From the NCBI GenBank assembly GCA_024641095.1, contig JAHEDR010000001.1, positions 260,387 through 324,386 on the forward strand: a stretch of 64,000 nucleotides of DNA. Reading direction: 5' to 3'. The stretch comes from Rhodoluna sp. GTDB taxonomy: Bacteria; Actinomycetota; Actinomycetes; Actinomycetales; Microbacteriaceae. Below the pieces are notes generated by a model. That model ran no database searches. It was given only the letters and a program-made list of their open reading frames with translations, and was not told where the DNA came from. Every line of letters starts with the position of its first letter. Positions within the stretch are counted from its first letter, which is position 1. Shown here piece by piece: positions 25,013 to 32,075 of this stretch. Made by a program: the position numbers and the translations under genes.

Positions 25013-25776
25013 AACGTTTTTATGCCGGCCCTGCTGGCTGCTCTTTCTAGGGCGGCTAGTAGGGCCGGTGCCGTTACGAAGATAAGCGCGACGGTTGTAA
25101 CCGCACGGCCTGTGTCCCAAATCAATCCACCCGTCAAAATTTGAAACTGCCAAAACTTTTCGAGATTGGTCAGCAGTCCGCCGTTGGGCACAAATGAAAG
25201 GCCGCTGTCTTTTCCGGCTAGGTATGGCCAGTTCCACATGGTCATCATCGCGCCATAAACATAGCTGGCAACAAATCCGTAGCTTGCCAGAACAGCTATC
25301 TGCAAAACTCGAGTGCGAACCTTTGGTAATAAACCTGCACCAATACCAACCAGCCCTGCCGCCATCATCTGAAACGGCAACCACGGGCCTACGCCACCGG
25401 TCAATAAACCCGATACCAAAAGCGATAACGCCCCCATCGCAAACCCAAAGCTGGTTCTAAAAATAAATCCAGAGATCACAATCAGAAAGAAAGCTGTCTC
25501 GATTCCGCCGACACCTGCACCCAGCATTCGAATCACGGAATTAAGGGCAACCAAGACGGCTAATAAGCCAAGGATCTTTGAGTCGGTTCCGCTTGCTGTG
25601 AATTGAACCAATAGCAAAATCAAGAGCATTGGGATCAAAACCATAAAAACCGTTTGGGCGAATCCTGTTTCGGTTGCGCTGTTGCTGGTTGCGAGTAGTG
25701 GCCAGGTAAATATCACGAGCGAGGCCAGTGCTACCAGGGCAGTTACGCCCTTGCTGGCTAATGATGAAGCGTTCAT
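25009..25776 (-). CDS. ECF transporter S component, probably for cobalamin
   Basis: 255 aa with about seven hydrophobic segments, last gene of the operon led by the cobalamin riboswitch. Substrate-binding (S) subunits of energy-coupling-factor importers hold the vitamin and topple in the membrane to deliver it. The length exceeds a minimal S component (~190 aa) and fits CbrT-like cobalamin S subunits, as does the riboswitch. FLIVISGFIFRTSFGFAMGALSLLVSGLLTGGVGPWLPFQM contains the small-residue-rich helix that contacts EcfT. The ATG overlaps the end of the ATPase gene by 4 bases. The B12 specificity is inferred from regulation, not from binding residues. Confidence 0.85.
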   Translation of the reverse strand: MNASSLASKGVTALVALASLVIFTWPLLATSNSATETGFAQTVFMVLIPMLLILLLVQFTASGTDSKILGLLAVLVALNSVIRMLGAGVGGIETAFFLIVISGFIFRTSFGFAMGALSLLVSGLLTGGVGPWLPFQMMAAGLVGIGAGLLPKVRTRVLQIAVLASYGFVASYVYGAMMTMWNWPYLAGKDSGLSFVPNGGLLTNLEKFWQFQILTGGLIWDTGRAVTTVALIFVTAPALLAALERAASRAGIKTF

Positions 25777-27143
25777 TGTGAAGCCTCATTTCTCTTTCTC
25801 AGTTGACCCTGCACCAATTCGTAGCGATTCGCCGCAATTTGCGCTGCAAAGTCACTGTCGTGAGTAGCCAAAAGTACAGCGGTGCCGCTGCTGGCTATTT
25901 GCACAAGCTGTTGGGCCAGAGCCTGCTTAGCTCTATAGTCAAAGCCCTTGGTTGGTTCGTCCAGCAAAATTAGGTTGCTGCCGGTGGCAAGTTGAATGGA
26001 AATCACAAGAGCTAATTGTTGACCAACCGATAAATCTCGGGGGTGAATTTTGGGATCAACTCGGCCAACCAATTTGGCGAAGATTCCCGAGGTGTGATTT
26101 GGCTGCGCCTTTGAATGCCTGTCTGATTCGGCAAACTCTTTGGCAAGAGTGTCTAGAAATAGTAGGTCGCTTGCACGTTGAGGAACCAGCGCCAGGGAAC
26201 CACTAATTTCAACTTCTCCACGGTGCTTTTGCAATACACCAGCAATGGTTAGCAAGGCCGTGGTCTTGCCAGACCCATTAGGCCCTTCAAGTGTTGCAAT
26301 CTCTGATTCGCGTATTTCTAGATTCAGGTTGCTAATTACTGGATCTTGATCTTTTGAGTAGCGCGCCTCAAGATCCATGACTTCTAAGGCAAGGTTCTTT
26401 CCGGTAGCAATTGCCAAATGTTCCCTTGGTGAAATCCATTCGGGTAGCAGCATGCCTATTGAATCCGGCGTTGCTGGTAGTTTTGCCGCCGAGCCATCGC
26501 CTTTCAGCACCACTATTGAGTCTGCGAATGGCAAGGCGCGCTCGTATCTGTGTTCGCTCAACAAAATTGTTGTTCCGGTTGAGTCGGCAATGCTTCTAAG
26601 GGTCTTGAGTAGGTTCAGTGCTGATTTCTCGTCTAGGGCAGAGGTTGGCTCATCTAGAAGAAGAGTTTTTTGCCCGGCGGCCAATGCGGCGGCAATTGCT
26701 ACTCGTTGTTGTTGTCCTTCCGAAAGCTCAGTGGTTCTAGAGTCAAGCAATTCGGAAATCTTCAGAAGTTCAGCAACGCGGTTTACGTTCTCACGCATCT
26801 GCGAAACAGATACCTCAAGCTGCTCCATACTAAACGCAATTTCCTCAATTACGGTCTCGGCAACAAATGCAGACTCTGGTTGTTGGTTGACATAGCCCAA
26901 TAGGTGAGCAATTTGATGAGGACGTTTCTGTGAAATCTGGAAGTCGTTAATCCATACAACACCTGTAGATTCCGCGGTCTTAGGGTTAAGTTGAGCAATT
27001 GCCTTGAGCAAAGTTGATTTTCCACTTCCGGTTGGACCGCAAATCAAATTCACAGTGCCGGTTGCAAACTCTAGCGATACGCGCCTGAGAATATTAGATT
27101 CTTCGTTGCCGAAGCCGTAGTTTAGATTATGAACCTTAATCAA
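25773..27143 (-). CDS. ECF transporter ATPase, two fused ATP-binding domains (EcfA-EcfA')
   Basis: 456 aa holding two complete ABC domains in one chain. Domain 1: Walker A CGPTGSGKSTLLKAI near residue 35, signature LSEGQQQRVAIAAALA, Walker B TLLLDEPTSALDE. Domain 2 begins near 255: Walker A EGPNGSGKTTALLTIAG, signature LSVGQQLALVISIQLA, Walker B LILLDEPTKGFDY. In most Firmicutes these are separate EcfA1 and EcfA2 proteins; fusion is common in Actinobacteria. Energises the T and S subunits encoded on either side. Overlaps both neighbours by 4 bases. Confidence 0.93.
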   Translation of the reverse strand: MIKVHNLNYGFGNEESNILRRVSLEFATGTVNLICGPTGSGKSTLLKAIAQLNPKTAESTGVVWINDFQISQKRPHQIAHLLGYVNQQPESAFVAETVIEEIAFSMEQLEVSVSQMRENVNRVAELLKISELLDSRTTELSEGQQQRVAIAAALAAGQKTLLLDEPTSALDEKSALNLLKTLRSIADSTGTTILLSEHRYERALPFADSIVVLKGDGSAAKLPATPDSIGMLLPEWISPREHLAIATGKNLALEVMDLEARYSKDQDPVISNLNLEIRESEIATLEGPNGSGKTTALLTIAGVLQKHRGEVEISGSLALVPQRASDLLFLDTLAKEFAESDRHSKAQPNHTSGIFAKLVGRVDPKIHPRDLSVGQQLALVISIQLATGSNLILLDEPTKGFDYRAKQALAQQLVQIASSGTAVLLATHDSDFAAQIAANRYELVQGQLRKRNEASQ

Positions 27144-28084
27144 AGCGCTGCTCCCAAACTCAGGCTAAGCACCGGGGCCACCACCGAGAGCACTGCAGGA
27201 ATTAAATCGAGTGCTGAAAACTTATTTCGTACCAAGCGCGTTTTTGAATTTGAACTGTTGGTTATTGCCAAGGAAGCAATTGCTAGCAAGAGCGCAATAA
27301 GAAGCCACGCATAGTTCTGTGCTCCTGAGGTGATGACTAAATACGCTCCTATACCGGCTGCCAATGCCGAAGAAATTGACAGCAAACCGCTAAGTAGTCG
27401 TGCACTTGAATTAATCGAGGAACCAAAACCTCGCGATTCCATGCTGACCGATAATGCAATTGTGGATTCGATTGCATCTTCTAAAACAGGTATCACAATT
27501 GACGCCATGGCACCGATGCCATTGCTTCTGCCTCTTAGTTTCTTTGCCGCGCGTACCCTGTTCAAGCTCTTAATGATCTGTGGCGCAAGATTTATAGCCA
27601 TAGAAACCGCGGTTCCAATTTCATATAGCGCGGCTGGTGTAGATTTCAAAAGTTTTCTAGGATTCGCAAGCGAAGCGGCAACTGCTATTCCAAGAATGAT
27701 TGCTGCTAATCTAAGCCCCTCAACCATTGCGCTCACCAAAGCCTGAGCGGAAACGGCTCCTAGTATCTGAAGTTCTTGACCAAACCAGAATTGAATCGAT
27801 AATTTCGGTAAGTCCAAGATGGTGTCATTCGCACTGTAAGTCGTGTTGAAAATAATTCGGAAAACAATTCGAGATAAAACCACAGCAGCGGCCAATAAGA
27901 GATAAACCCTAAGCGATACCGCCGCACCTAGTTCTTTAGGTGAGAGCGCCAGCAAGACGACACATAGAGCTATCAAACAAGTCAGAAAGCCTAGGTTTCT
28001 AGATAGTGAGGCGGCCGCGGCTAAACCAAGCCCAAAAAACCACAAGCTTGCCGGGTGAAAACTATTTGGATTCAAAAGTTTCAC
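27140..28084 (-). CDS. ECF transporter transmembrane coupling subunit EcfT (CbiQ family)
   Basis: 314 aa. Several N-terminal helices, then a helical cytoplasmic coupling region with the two short ARG-type motifs that grip the ATPases: RAAKKLRG near residue 190 and SMESRGFG near 225. The C-terminal hydrophobic segments (residues ~240-310) make it longer than a typical 265-aa EcfT. It links the fused ATPase to the S component. Overlaps the gene before and after by 4 bases, so the five genes of the operon appear translationally coupled. Confidence 0.88.
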   Translation of the reverse strand: MKLLNPNSFHPASLWFFGLGLAAAASLSRNLGFLTCLIALCVVLLALSPKELGAAVSLRVYLLLAAAVVLSRIVFRIIFNTTYSANDTILDLPKLSIQFWFGQELQILGAVSAQALVSAMVEGLRLAAIILGIAVAASLANPRKLLKSTPAALYEIGTAVSMAINLAPQIIKSLNRVRAAKKLRGRSNGIGAMASIVIPVLEDAIESTIALSVSMESRGFGSSINSSARLLSGLLSISSALAAGIGAYLVITSGAQNYAWLLIALLLAIASLAITNSSNSKTRLVRNKFSALDLIPAVLSVVAPVLSLSLGAAL

Positions 28085-28626
28085 TTGGTCTCACAGGTAA
28101 AAGGTTTAGGTTCAATTCGCGGTGGGGAATTGGCATCGGTGTTTGAAGTCACAAAGCGCCAGCCATCAACCTCGCCACAGCCCGGCTTTCGCGCGGCAGC
28201 TCCCATGCCACTTCGTACCCAGCTGCCGTCTGCCTTGCCGGCCGCAGCAACGTAGTACACCCAAGTACCAGTGCTAAAGCTGGGAGTGCCAAGGCAATCT
28301 TCTGCATCAGCTTCGGGAACATCATTGATGCGACATAGAAATGACTCTGGGTACTCTGCAGTGCCCACAACGTTCAAACCAGCTGCCTGTAAAAGTTGCC
28401 ATCCGGATCCTGCGAAGTTCTCTACGCAATAACTTTGGGCGCTGCCTTGGCCATCGCCATAATCAACAATCAGAGTTGTGCCAGTATCACTGCACGCAAC
28501 TTGATTTACTGAAGGCAAATTTGAAGGCGCTGAAATTTCATTATTAGGAGCCACCGATATCACTGCGCCAAGTGCAACTGTGGCAAGCAGAGATATTAGG
28601 ACGGCTCCAAATGGAACCCTTCTCAT
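28081..28626 (-). CDS. secreted Cys-rich protein of the B12 operon (SCO2322-like / transcobalamin C-domain-like)
   Basis: 181 aa, short cytoplasmic start then a hydrophobic segment (FGAVLISLLATVALGAVISVA) acting as signal peptide or anchor. The mature part has six cysteines, which suggests disulfides outside the cell. GSGWQLLQAAGLNVVGTAEYP followed by FLCRIND and GTWVYYVAAAGKADGSW resembles the DUF4430 fold of the C-terminal domain of transcobalamin/intrinsic factor, and also recalls an actinobacterial family typified by Streptomyces SCO2322; both from memory, not searched. Between the barrel protein and EcfT it may be the second half of a B12 binder. The start directly abuts the stop of the preceding gene. 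Confidence 0.65.
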   Translation of the reverse strand: MRRVPFGAVLISLLATVALGAVISVAPNNEISAPSNLPSVNQVACSDTGTTLIVDYGDGQGSAQSYCVENFAGSGWQLLQAAGLNVVGTAEYPESFLCRINDVPEADAEDCLGTPSFSTGTWVYYVAAAGKADGSWVRSGMGAAARKPGCGEVDGWRFVTSNTDANSPPRIEPKPFTCETK

Positions 28627-29616
28627 TTACGGAAGCAGATCTAGGTAGCTTTTGCCAAGAAGCGGCACAATTGCCTGGGCGGTGGCGTAAACATCTCCCG
28701 CGCCGTTCGACCAAGGCGTCATGAATCCACCCTTTGGCGCAAGCTGCAGTTTTAGCCACGCCACGTGAGAGGCAAGTGCTGTTGGTTTTTTACCCGCAGC
28801 CTTGAGTCCCATAAGAGCGTAGGCAGTTGAATTTACCGATGGCTCACCGTACGCGTTCCAGTGACTGTCTTCGATATCTGTAGCAAGCAAGTATGCAACT
28901 GCCTTTTTCTCAGACGTGGCACGCTTTTTATCTTCTGAATCTGAGCCAAAAGTCTCACGGTAATTAATTGCCTGCAGGGCTAGACCGGTTGCATCAGGAG
29001 TAGATACAGATAAATCTGCTTCACCAAATCCGCCATCAGTATTTTGCAGAGTGATGAGTTTTTGCACGACCTTATTTGCCAAGGTGTATTCCTGGTAGCT
29101 GTTGAGTCCAAGTGCCACCCACGCGTAATCAATTGCGCCGGACTCGGTGCCAGTAATTTCGCCAGTCTTCGGGTTAATTTTTGCGGCTAGCTTTTTGAAG
29201 ATCTCGTATCGGATTGCATTATTCGAAACATTGATTGCTTCGCTAGTGAAAAGGAATTTACCAACGCGGCCAACTTTTAGAGACTTTGCAGCATCCTTGT
29301 TAAACAAGTAGCCCTTTGAAGAAGAACCAATCGGTTGAGTCTTTGTAGACAACATGTAGGTGATGGCTGGAATCTGTTGCACAAAAGTTTTACCTCCAGC
29401 TTTCAGCTGCAACATTGCTTCAAGAGTGAAGCCATACTCCGGTGTTCCGGCTGGAAAGCCATCCAGTGCTTTTCCGTTGACCATTGAACCCGATAGGAAC
29501 GCAACGGTGCTTGCATAACGAGCTGCCGCGCTTACCTGGAGGGGTGTTGAAAGAGCGATGGTTGTGATGCTGATGATTGCTGCGAATTTGCGCAACCCAG
29601 ATTTTGTTCCAAACAT
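28627..29616 (-). CDS. secreted alpha/alpha-barrel protein, prenyltransferase/squalene-oxidase-repeat or transcobalamin N-domain-like
   Basis: 329 aa. A signal peptide covers about 1-31 (FAAIISITTIALSTPLQVSA). The rest is a series of alpha-helical repeats of the toroid type shared by terpenoid synthases, prenyltransferases and the N-terminal domain of transcobalamin/intrinsic factor: EYGFTLEAMLQL, AIDYAWVALGL, LITLQNTDGGFGEADL, TPDATGLALQAI, NSTAYALMGLKAAG, GGFMTPWSNGAGDVYATAQAIVPL. The catalytic DxDD motif of terpene cyclases is absent, arguing for binding. First gene under a cobalamin riboswitch and followed by ECF genes, so B12 capture is the leading guess. AAAGG lies 6 bases before ATG. 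Confidence 0.75.
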   Translation of the reverse strand: MFGTKSGLRKFAAIISITTIALSTPLQVSAAARYASTVAFLSGSMVNGKALDGFPAGTPEYGFTLEAMLQLKAGGKTFVQQIPAITYMLSTKTQPIGSSSKGYLFNKDAAKSLKVGRVGKFLFTSEAINVSNNAIRYEIFKKLAAKINPKTGEITGTESGAIDYAWVALGLNSYQEYTLANKVVQKLITLQNTDGGFGEADLSVSTPDATGLALQAINYRETFGSDSEDKKRATSEKKAVAYLLATDIEDSHWNAYGEPSVNSTAYALMGLKAAGKKPTALASHVAWLKLQLAPKGGFMTPWSNGAGDVYATAQAIVPLLGKSYLDLLP

Positions 29617-29674
29617 AAGGAACCTTTCGCATAAAGCGATCTGAGTGCGAAGGCGAATAGGCGTAGGCCAATTC

Positions 29675-29830
29675 GACTCCGACCGTAGACCTCGACGGTA
29701 AATATGGAGTCATTTGCTGGCTCTGCAGGCATTCCGACTTTCGAGGAATCGATCACGGTTGCGGGTCAGCGCTGGATTTTCACCAACTTCCCCTGCAGAA
29801 AGCAAAATCAGTTGGCTTTTGACCAACACG
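29675..29830 (-). promoter_or_regulatory. cobalamin (adenosylcobalamin) riboswitch
   Basis: On the minus strand, in order: GGGGAAGTTGGTGAAAATCC, GCGCTGACCCGCAACCGT (29772-29755), GTCGGAATGCCTGC (ending 29725) and AGCCAGCAAATGACTCC. These are the core boxes of the B12 aptamer. TCTGCAGG and CCTGCAGA close a helix around the core. Downstream a hairpin GACTCC...GGAGTC (29711-29675) encloses ACCGT...ACGGT and is the likely expression platform; it has no T-run, so control is probably of translation. B12 should switch the operon off. The start of the barrel gene lies about 60 bases downstream. Confidence 0.93.
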
Positions 29831-29851
29831 GTAAATCTACCTGCTTATGAG

Positions 29852-30601
29852 CTAGGGAAGCGGGAGGCTCTTGCCTACGAGAGCGTAGCCAACAAACGAA
29901 ACCGTATCTAATAAGAAGTGCGCCAAAACCAGCGGCATTACTCGGCCCCATCGTTTATAGAGCCAGCCAAATACCAGGCCCATTACAAAGTTGCCCACGA
30001 AGCCGGCGAAGCCCTGGTACAAGTGATAGCTGCCTCTGAGTGCGGCACTGATAACAAGCACAGCTCTGCTGCTTAGCCCAAGTTTTTCGAGGCGGTCAAA
30101 AAGGTAGCCCACCACCAAGACCTCTTCAACCAGCGCGGCTTTTACTGCAGCGAGCAACAAAACTGGCACCGCCCACCAGTAATCGGGCAATTCTGCCGGA
30201 ACAATTTTGGAAGACAGCCCCAGAACTCGCGCACCTATATAGAGGGCTAAACCTGGCACCCCAATAGCTGAGGCCAGCAAAAGGCCCCTTGGAGCCCAGA
30301 AACCCGGTGTTTTGAAGCTTAAACCCAGCAGTTTGAAGGGGTTTTGATTGGTTTGCCACAGTAAATAAAGAGCCAAAGCCACCGGCGCCAAGCCAAAAGC
30401 CACCGAAAGCAGTTGATAGGTCAGATCTAGCCATTCGGCACGGGCCATTGAGCCATTTATCTTGGTGACCTGGGCACCCAAGCCAGCAGGGGCCAAAAGC
30501 TTAGATATAAGGGAAACCACAGAGTAAACCGCCGATGCCCCAAGACTCAGGGCAAAAACGATCAAAATCTCTATAAAAAGCGGCTTACGGGCGGTCTTCA
30601 A
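29852..30601 (-). CDS. CPBP-family intramembrane glutamic endopeptidase
   Basis: 249 aa from TTG 30601, which follows AAGGA by 8 bases; the track start at 30682 is deep in the upstream gene. About seven or eight helices. CPBP motifs: paired Glu in KAALVEEVLVVGYLFDRL near residue 160, then RGSYHLYQGFAGFVGNFVMG, then LAHFLLD. The family includes CAAX prenyl proteases and bacteriocin-immunity proteins; role here unknown. It overlaps the DCC-family gene by 17 bases. It ends just upstream of the cobalamin riboswitch; there is no obvious terminator, so read-through into the B12 operon is conceivable. Confidence 0.85.
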   Translation of the reverse strand: MKTARKPLFIEILIVFALSLGASAVYSVVSLISKLLAPAGLGAQVTKINGSMARAEWLDLTYQLLSVAFGLAPVALALYLLWQTNQNPFKLLGLSFKTPGFWAPRGLLLASAIGVPGLALYIGARVLGLSSKIVPAELPDYWWAVPVLLLAAVKAALVEEVLVVGYLFDRLEKLGLSSRAVLVISAALRGSYHLYQGFAGFVGNFVMGLVFGWLYKRWGRVMPLVLAHFLLDTVSFVGYALVGKSLPLP

Positions 30602-30956
30602 TTGAACATTCCTTGGTTCCACCGGGCAATCGGTGTCTATTTTTAGCAATCCAACGGTAAACCAAGGCTGAAACCGGCCCAAATGCCCTGATCAAAGCAC
30701 CGATAATTCGCCAGCCCAATGCGGGTTGATTGGTGAATAACCAGGCCACAGCAAGGTGACCGCCCAGGTGGTTCTGCCCATCAACTAACCAAACCTTGGC
30801 TTGAACCTCGGCAAGTGAAAGTTGGTATTCGGTCAAATCAACATTTTGATAAGCCGCGTATCGTGGCATGGCTTTTAGGTGATTGATTGCCCAAAGCAAG
30901 CTGTTTTTGCAAAATGCGCAATCCCCGTCATAGATAAGGAGTGCGCCGGCATTCAT
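30585..30956 (-). CDS. thiol-disulfide oxidoreductase DCC-family protein (DUF393)
   Basis: 123 aa. YDGDCAFCKNSLLWAINHL near the N-terminus carries the DCC signature (DxxCxxC in a thioredoxin-like fold). LADYQ-like LTEYQLSLAEVQAKVWLVDGQ and the hydrophobic C-terminal stretch with Arg/Lys-rich end (YRWIAKNRHRLPGG) follow the family pattern. Biochemical role unproven. TATGCT 6 bases before ATG suggests a leaderless transcript. It leads a two-gene operon with the CPBP protease by a 17-base overlap. Confidence 0.88.
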   Translation of the reverse strand: MNAGALLIYDGDCAFCKNSLLWAINHLKAMPRYAAYQNVDLTEYQLSLAEVQAKVWLVDGQNHLGGHLAVAWLFTNQPALGWRIIGALIRAFGPVSALVYRWIAKNRHRLPGGTKECSIEDRP

Positions 30957-30962
30957 AGTTTG

Positions 30963-30968
30963 AGCATA
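30963..30968 (-). promoter_or_regulatory. -10 element for leaderless DCC/CPBP operon
   Basis: TATGCT on the minus strand, 6 bases (CAAACT) before ATG 30956, with no ribosome site in between. Confidence 0.5.
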
Positions 30969-31050
30969 CGGTCAACGGCAGATTAATCATTGGAATGTTT
31001 CGATACGGATAATTTTGCGAAATTGAAACAAAAATTCTTTTCTAATCGCT

Positions 31051-31056
31051 TAGAGT
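31051..31056 (+). promoter_or_regulatory. -10 element for leaderless ABC importer operon
   Basis: TAGAGT lies 6 bases before GTG 31063. The region upstream is A/T-rich (TTGAAACAAAAATTC), which may help as an UP-like element. Confidence 0.5.
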
Positions 31057-31062
31057 GAATCG

Positions 31063-32016
31063 GTGTTCAGCAAAGAGGCTAAGAAAACTAGCGCCGGCAG
31101 AAGTCCGCGCGAGTTAGCGTGGCGCCGCTTTAAGAGCAACAAGGTTGCAATACCTTCTCTAGTTGCCGTAAGCATCATTATTGGTGCAGTTGTCTTTGCC
31201 CCTCAGGTCTGTGACCTTCTTGGAATTTCCCCCGATATTCGCGACGAAGCTTCAATTGATGCACGTGGCCAGGTAGTTGGGGATTGGGGTGGCATTAGTG
31301 CCAAACACCCACTTGGTGTAGTTCCGGGAATCGGCTACGACGTTCTAGCCAGACTTCTTTATGGTGCACGCATCTCATTCTTGATTGCCCTGATGGCAAC
31401 ACTCGCCAGCGTTGGCGTAGGAATGCTCTTGGGAATGCTTTCTGGTTATTTCCGTGGGCGTGTAGATGGCGTTATTGGAAGATTCACAGACTTCCTACTT
31501 GCGTTCCCATCGTTCTTCATGATTCTTGCGCTTAGTGCACCAATGATTCAGCGAATCGAGATGTCGGGCATTGCTCACGACAACGATGCTCGCATTCTTT
31601 ACCTAATTACGATCCTCGCGGTATTTGGTTGGCCATACCTGTCGAGGATCATTCGTTCACAGGTGCTTTCGCTTCGCGAGCGTGACTTCGTGCTTTCTGC
31701 TCGTGCACTGGGTGCTTCAAACAGTCGCATTATTTTCAAAGAAATTTTGCCGAACGTTTGGACTCCGGTAATTGTTTACATGTCGCTCACATTGCCTGGC
31801 TATTTGACCGCAGAGGCTGTGTTCTCTTACTTGGGCATTGGTGTTCAGCCGCCAACACCTACCTGGGGTTTGATGATTGCCGACTCAACCAAATTCATCA
31901 TCAACGAACCTACTTACTTTTTCATCCCATCGCTTTCTCTAATCCTCGTTGTGTTGGTTTTCAACCTTCTCGGCGATGCTTTGAGAGATGCTCTTGACCC
32001 TAAGAGCGAAAACTAG
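31063..32016 (+). CDS. peptide-type ABC transporter permease (DppC/OppC-like)
   Basis: 317 aa, GTG start. A cytoplasmic N-terminal stretch (SPRELAWRRFKSNKVAIPSL) precedes six helices, as in DppC/OppC. The EAA-type coupling loop is RSQVLSLRERDFVLSARALGASNSRIIFKEILPNV near residue 205. The extracellular loop between TM1 and TM2 includes HPLGVVPGIGYDVLARLLYGAR. It opens a five-gene importer operon, whose order (permease C, binding protein, permease B, two ATPases) is unusual compared with the standard A-B-C-D-F. It probably imports peptides or another family-5 substrate. Confidence 0.92.
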   Translation: MFSKEAKKTSAGRSPRELAWRRFKSNKVAIPSLVAVSIIIGAVVFAPQVCDLLGISPDIRDEASIDARGQVVGDWGGISAKHPLGVVPGIGYDVLARLLYGARISFLIALMATLASVGVGMLLGMLSGYFRGRVDGVIGRFTDFLLAFPSFFMILALSAPMIQRIEMSGIAHDNDARILYLITILAVFGWPYLSRIIRSQVLSLRERDFVLSARALGASNSRIIFKEILPNVWTPVIVYMSLTLPGYLTAEAVFSYLGIGVQPPTPTWGLMIADSTKFIINEPTYFFIPSLSLILVVLVFNLLGDALRDALDPKSEN

Positions 32017-32018
32017 AC

Positions 32019-32037
32019 TTACCTCCTTTTGAGGTAA
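32019..32037 (+). promoter_or_regulatory. intercistronic hairpin with anti-Shine-Dalgarno arm
   Basis: TTACCTC-CTTTT-GAGGTAA is a perfect 7-bp hairpin. Its CCTCCTTT (32022-32029) can alternatively pair with AAAGGAGG (32063-32070), the ribosome site of the binding-protein gene, so two exclusive structures are possible. Confidence 0.5.
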
Positions 32038-32075
32038 AACAAAAAACCGAACATAGAACTCCAAAGGAGGGGGAA

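Noticed and set aside
28627-29616. Terpene cyclase or squalene-hopene cyclase
   Set aside because: Signal peptide, absence of DxDD and QW-rich catalytic features, and B12 control argue for a binding protein.
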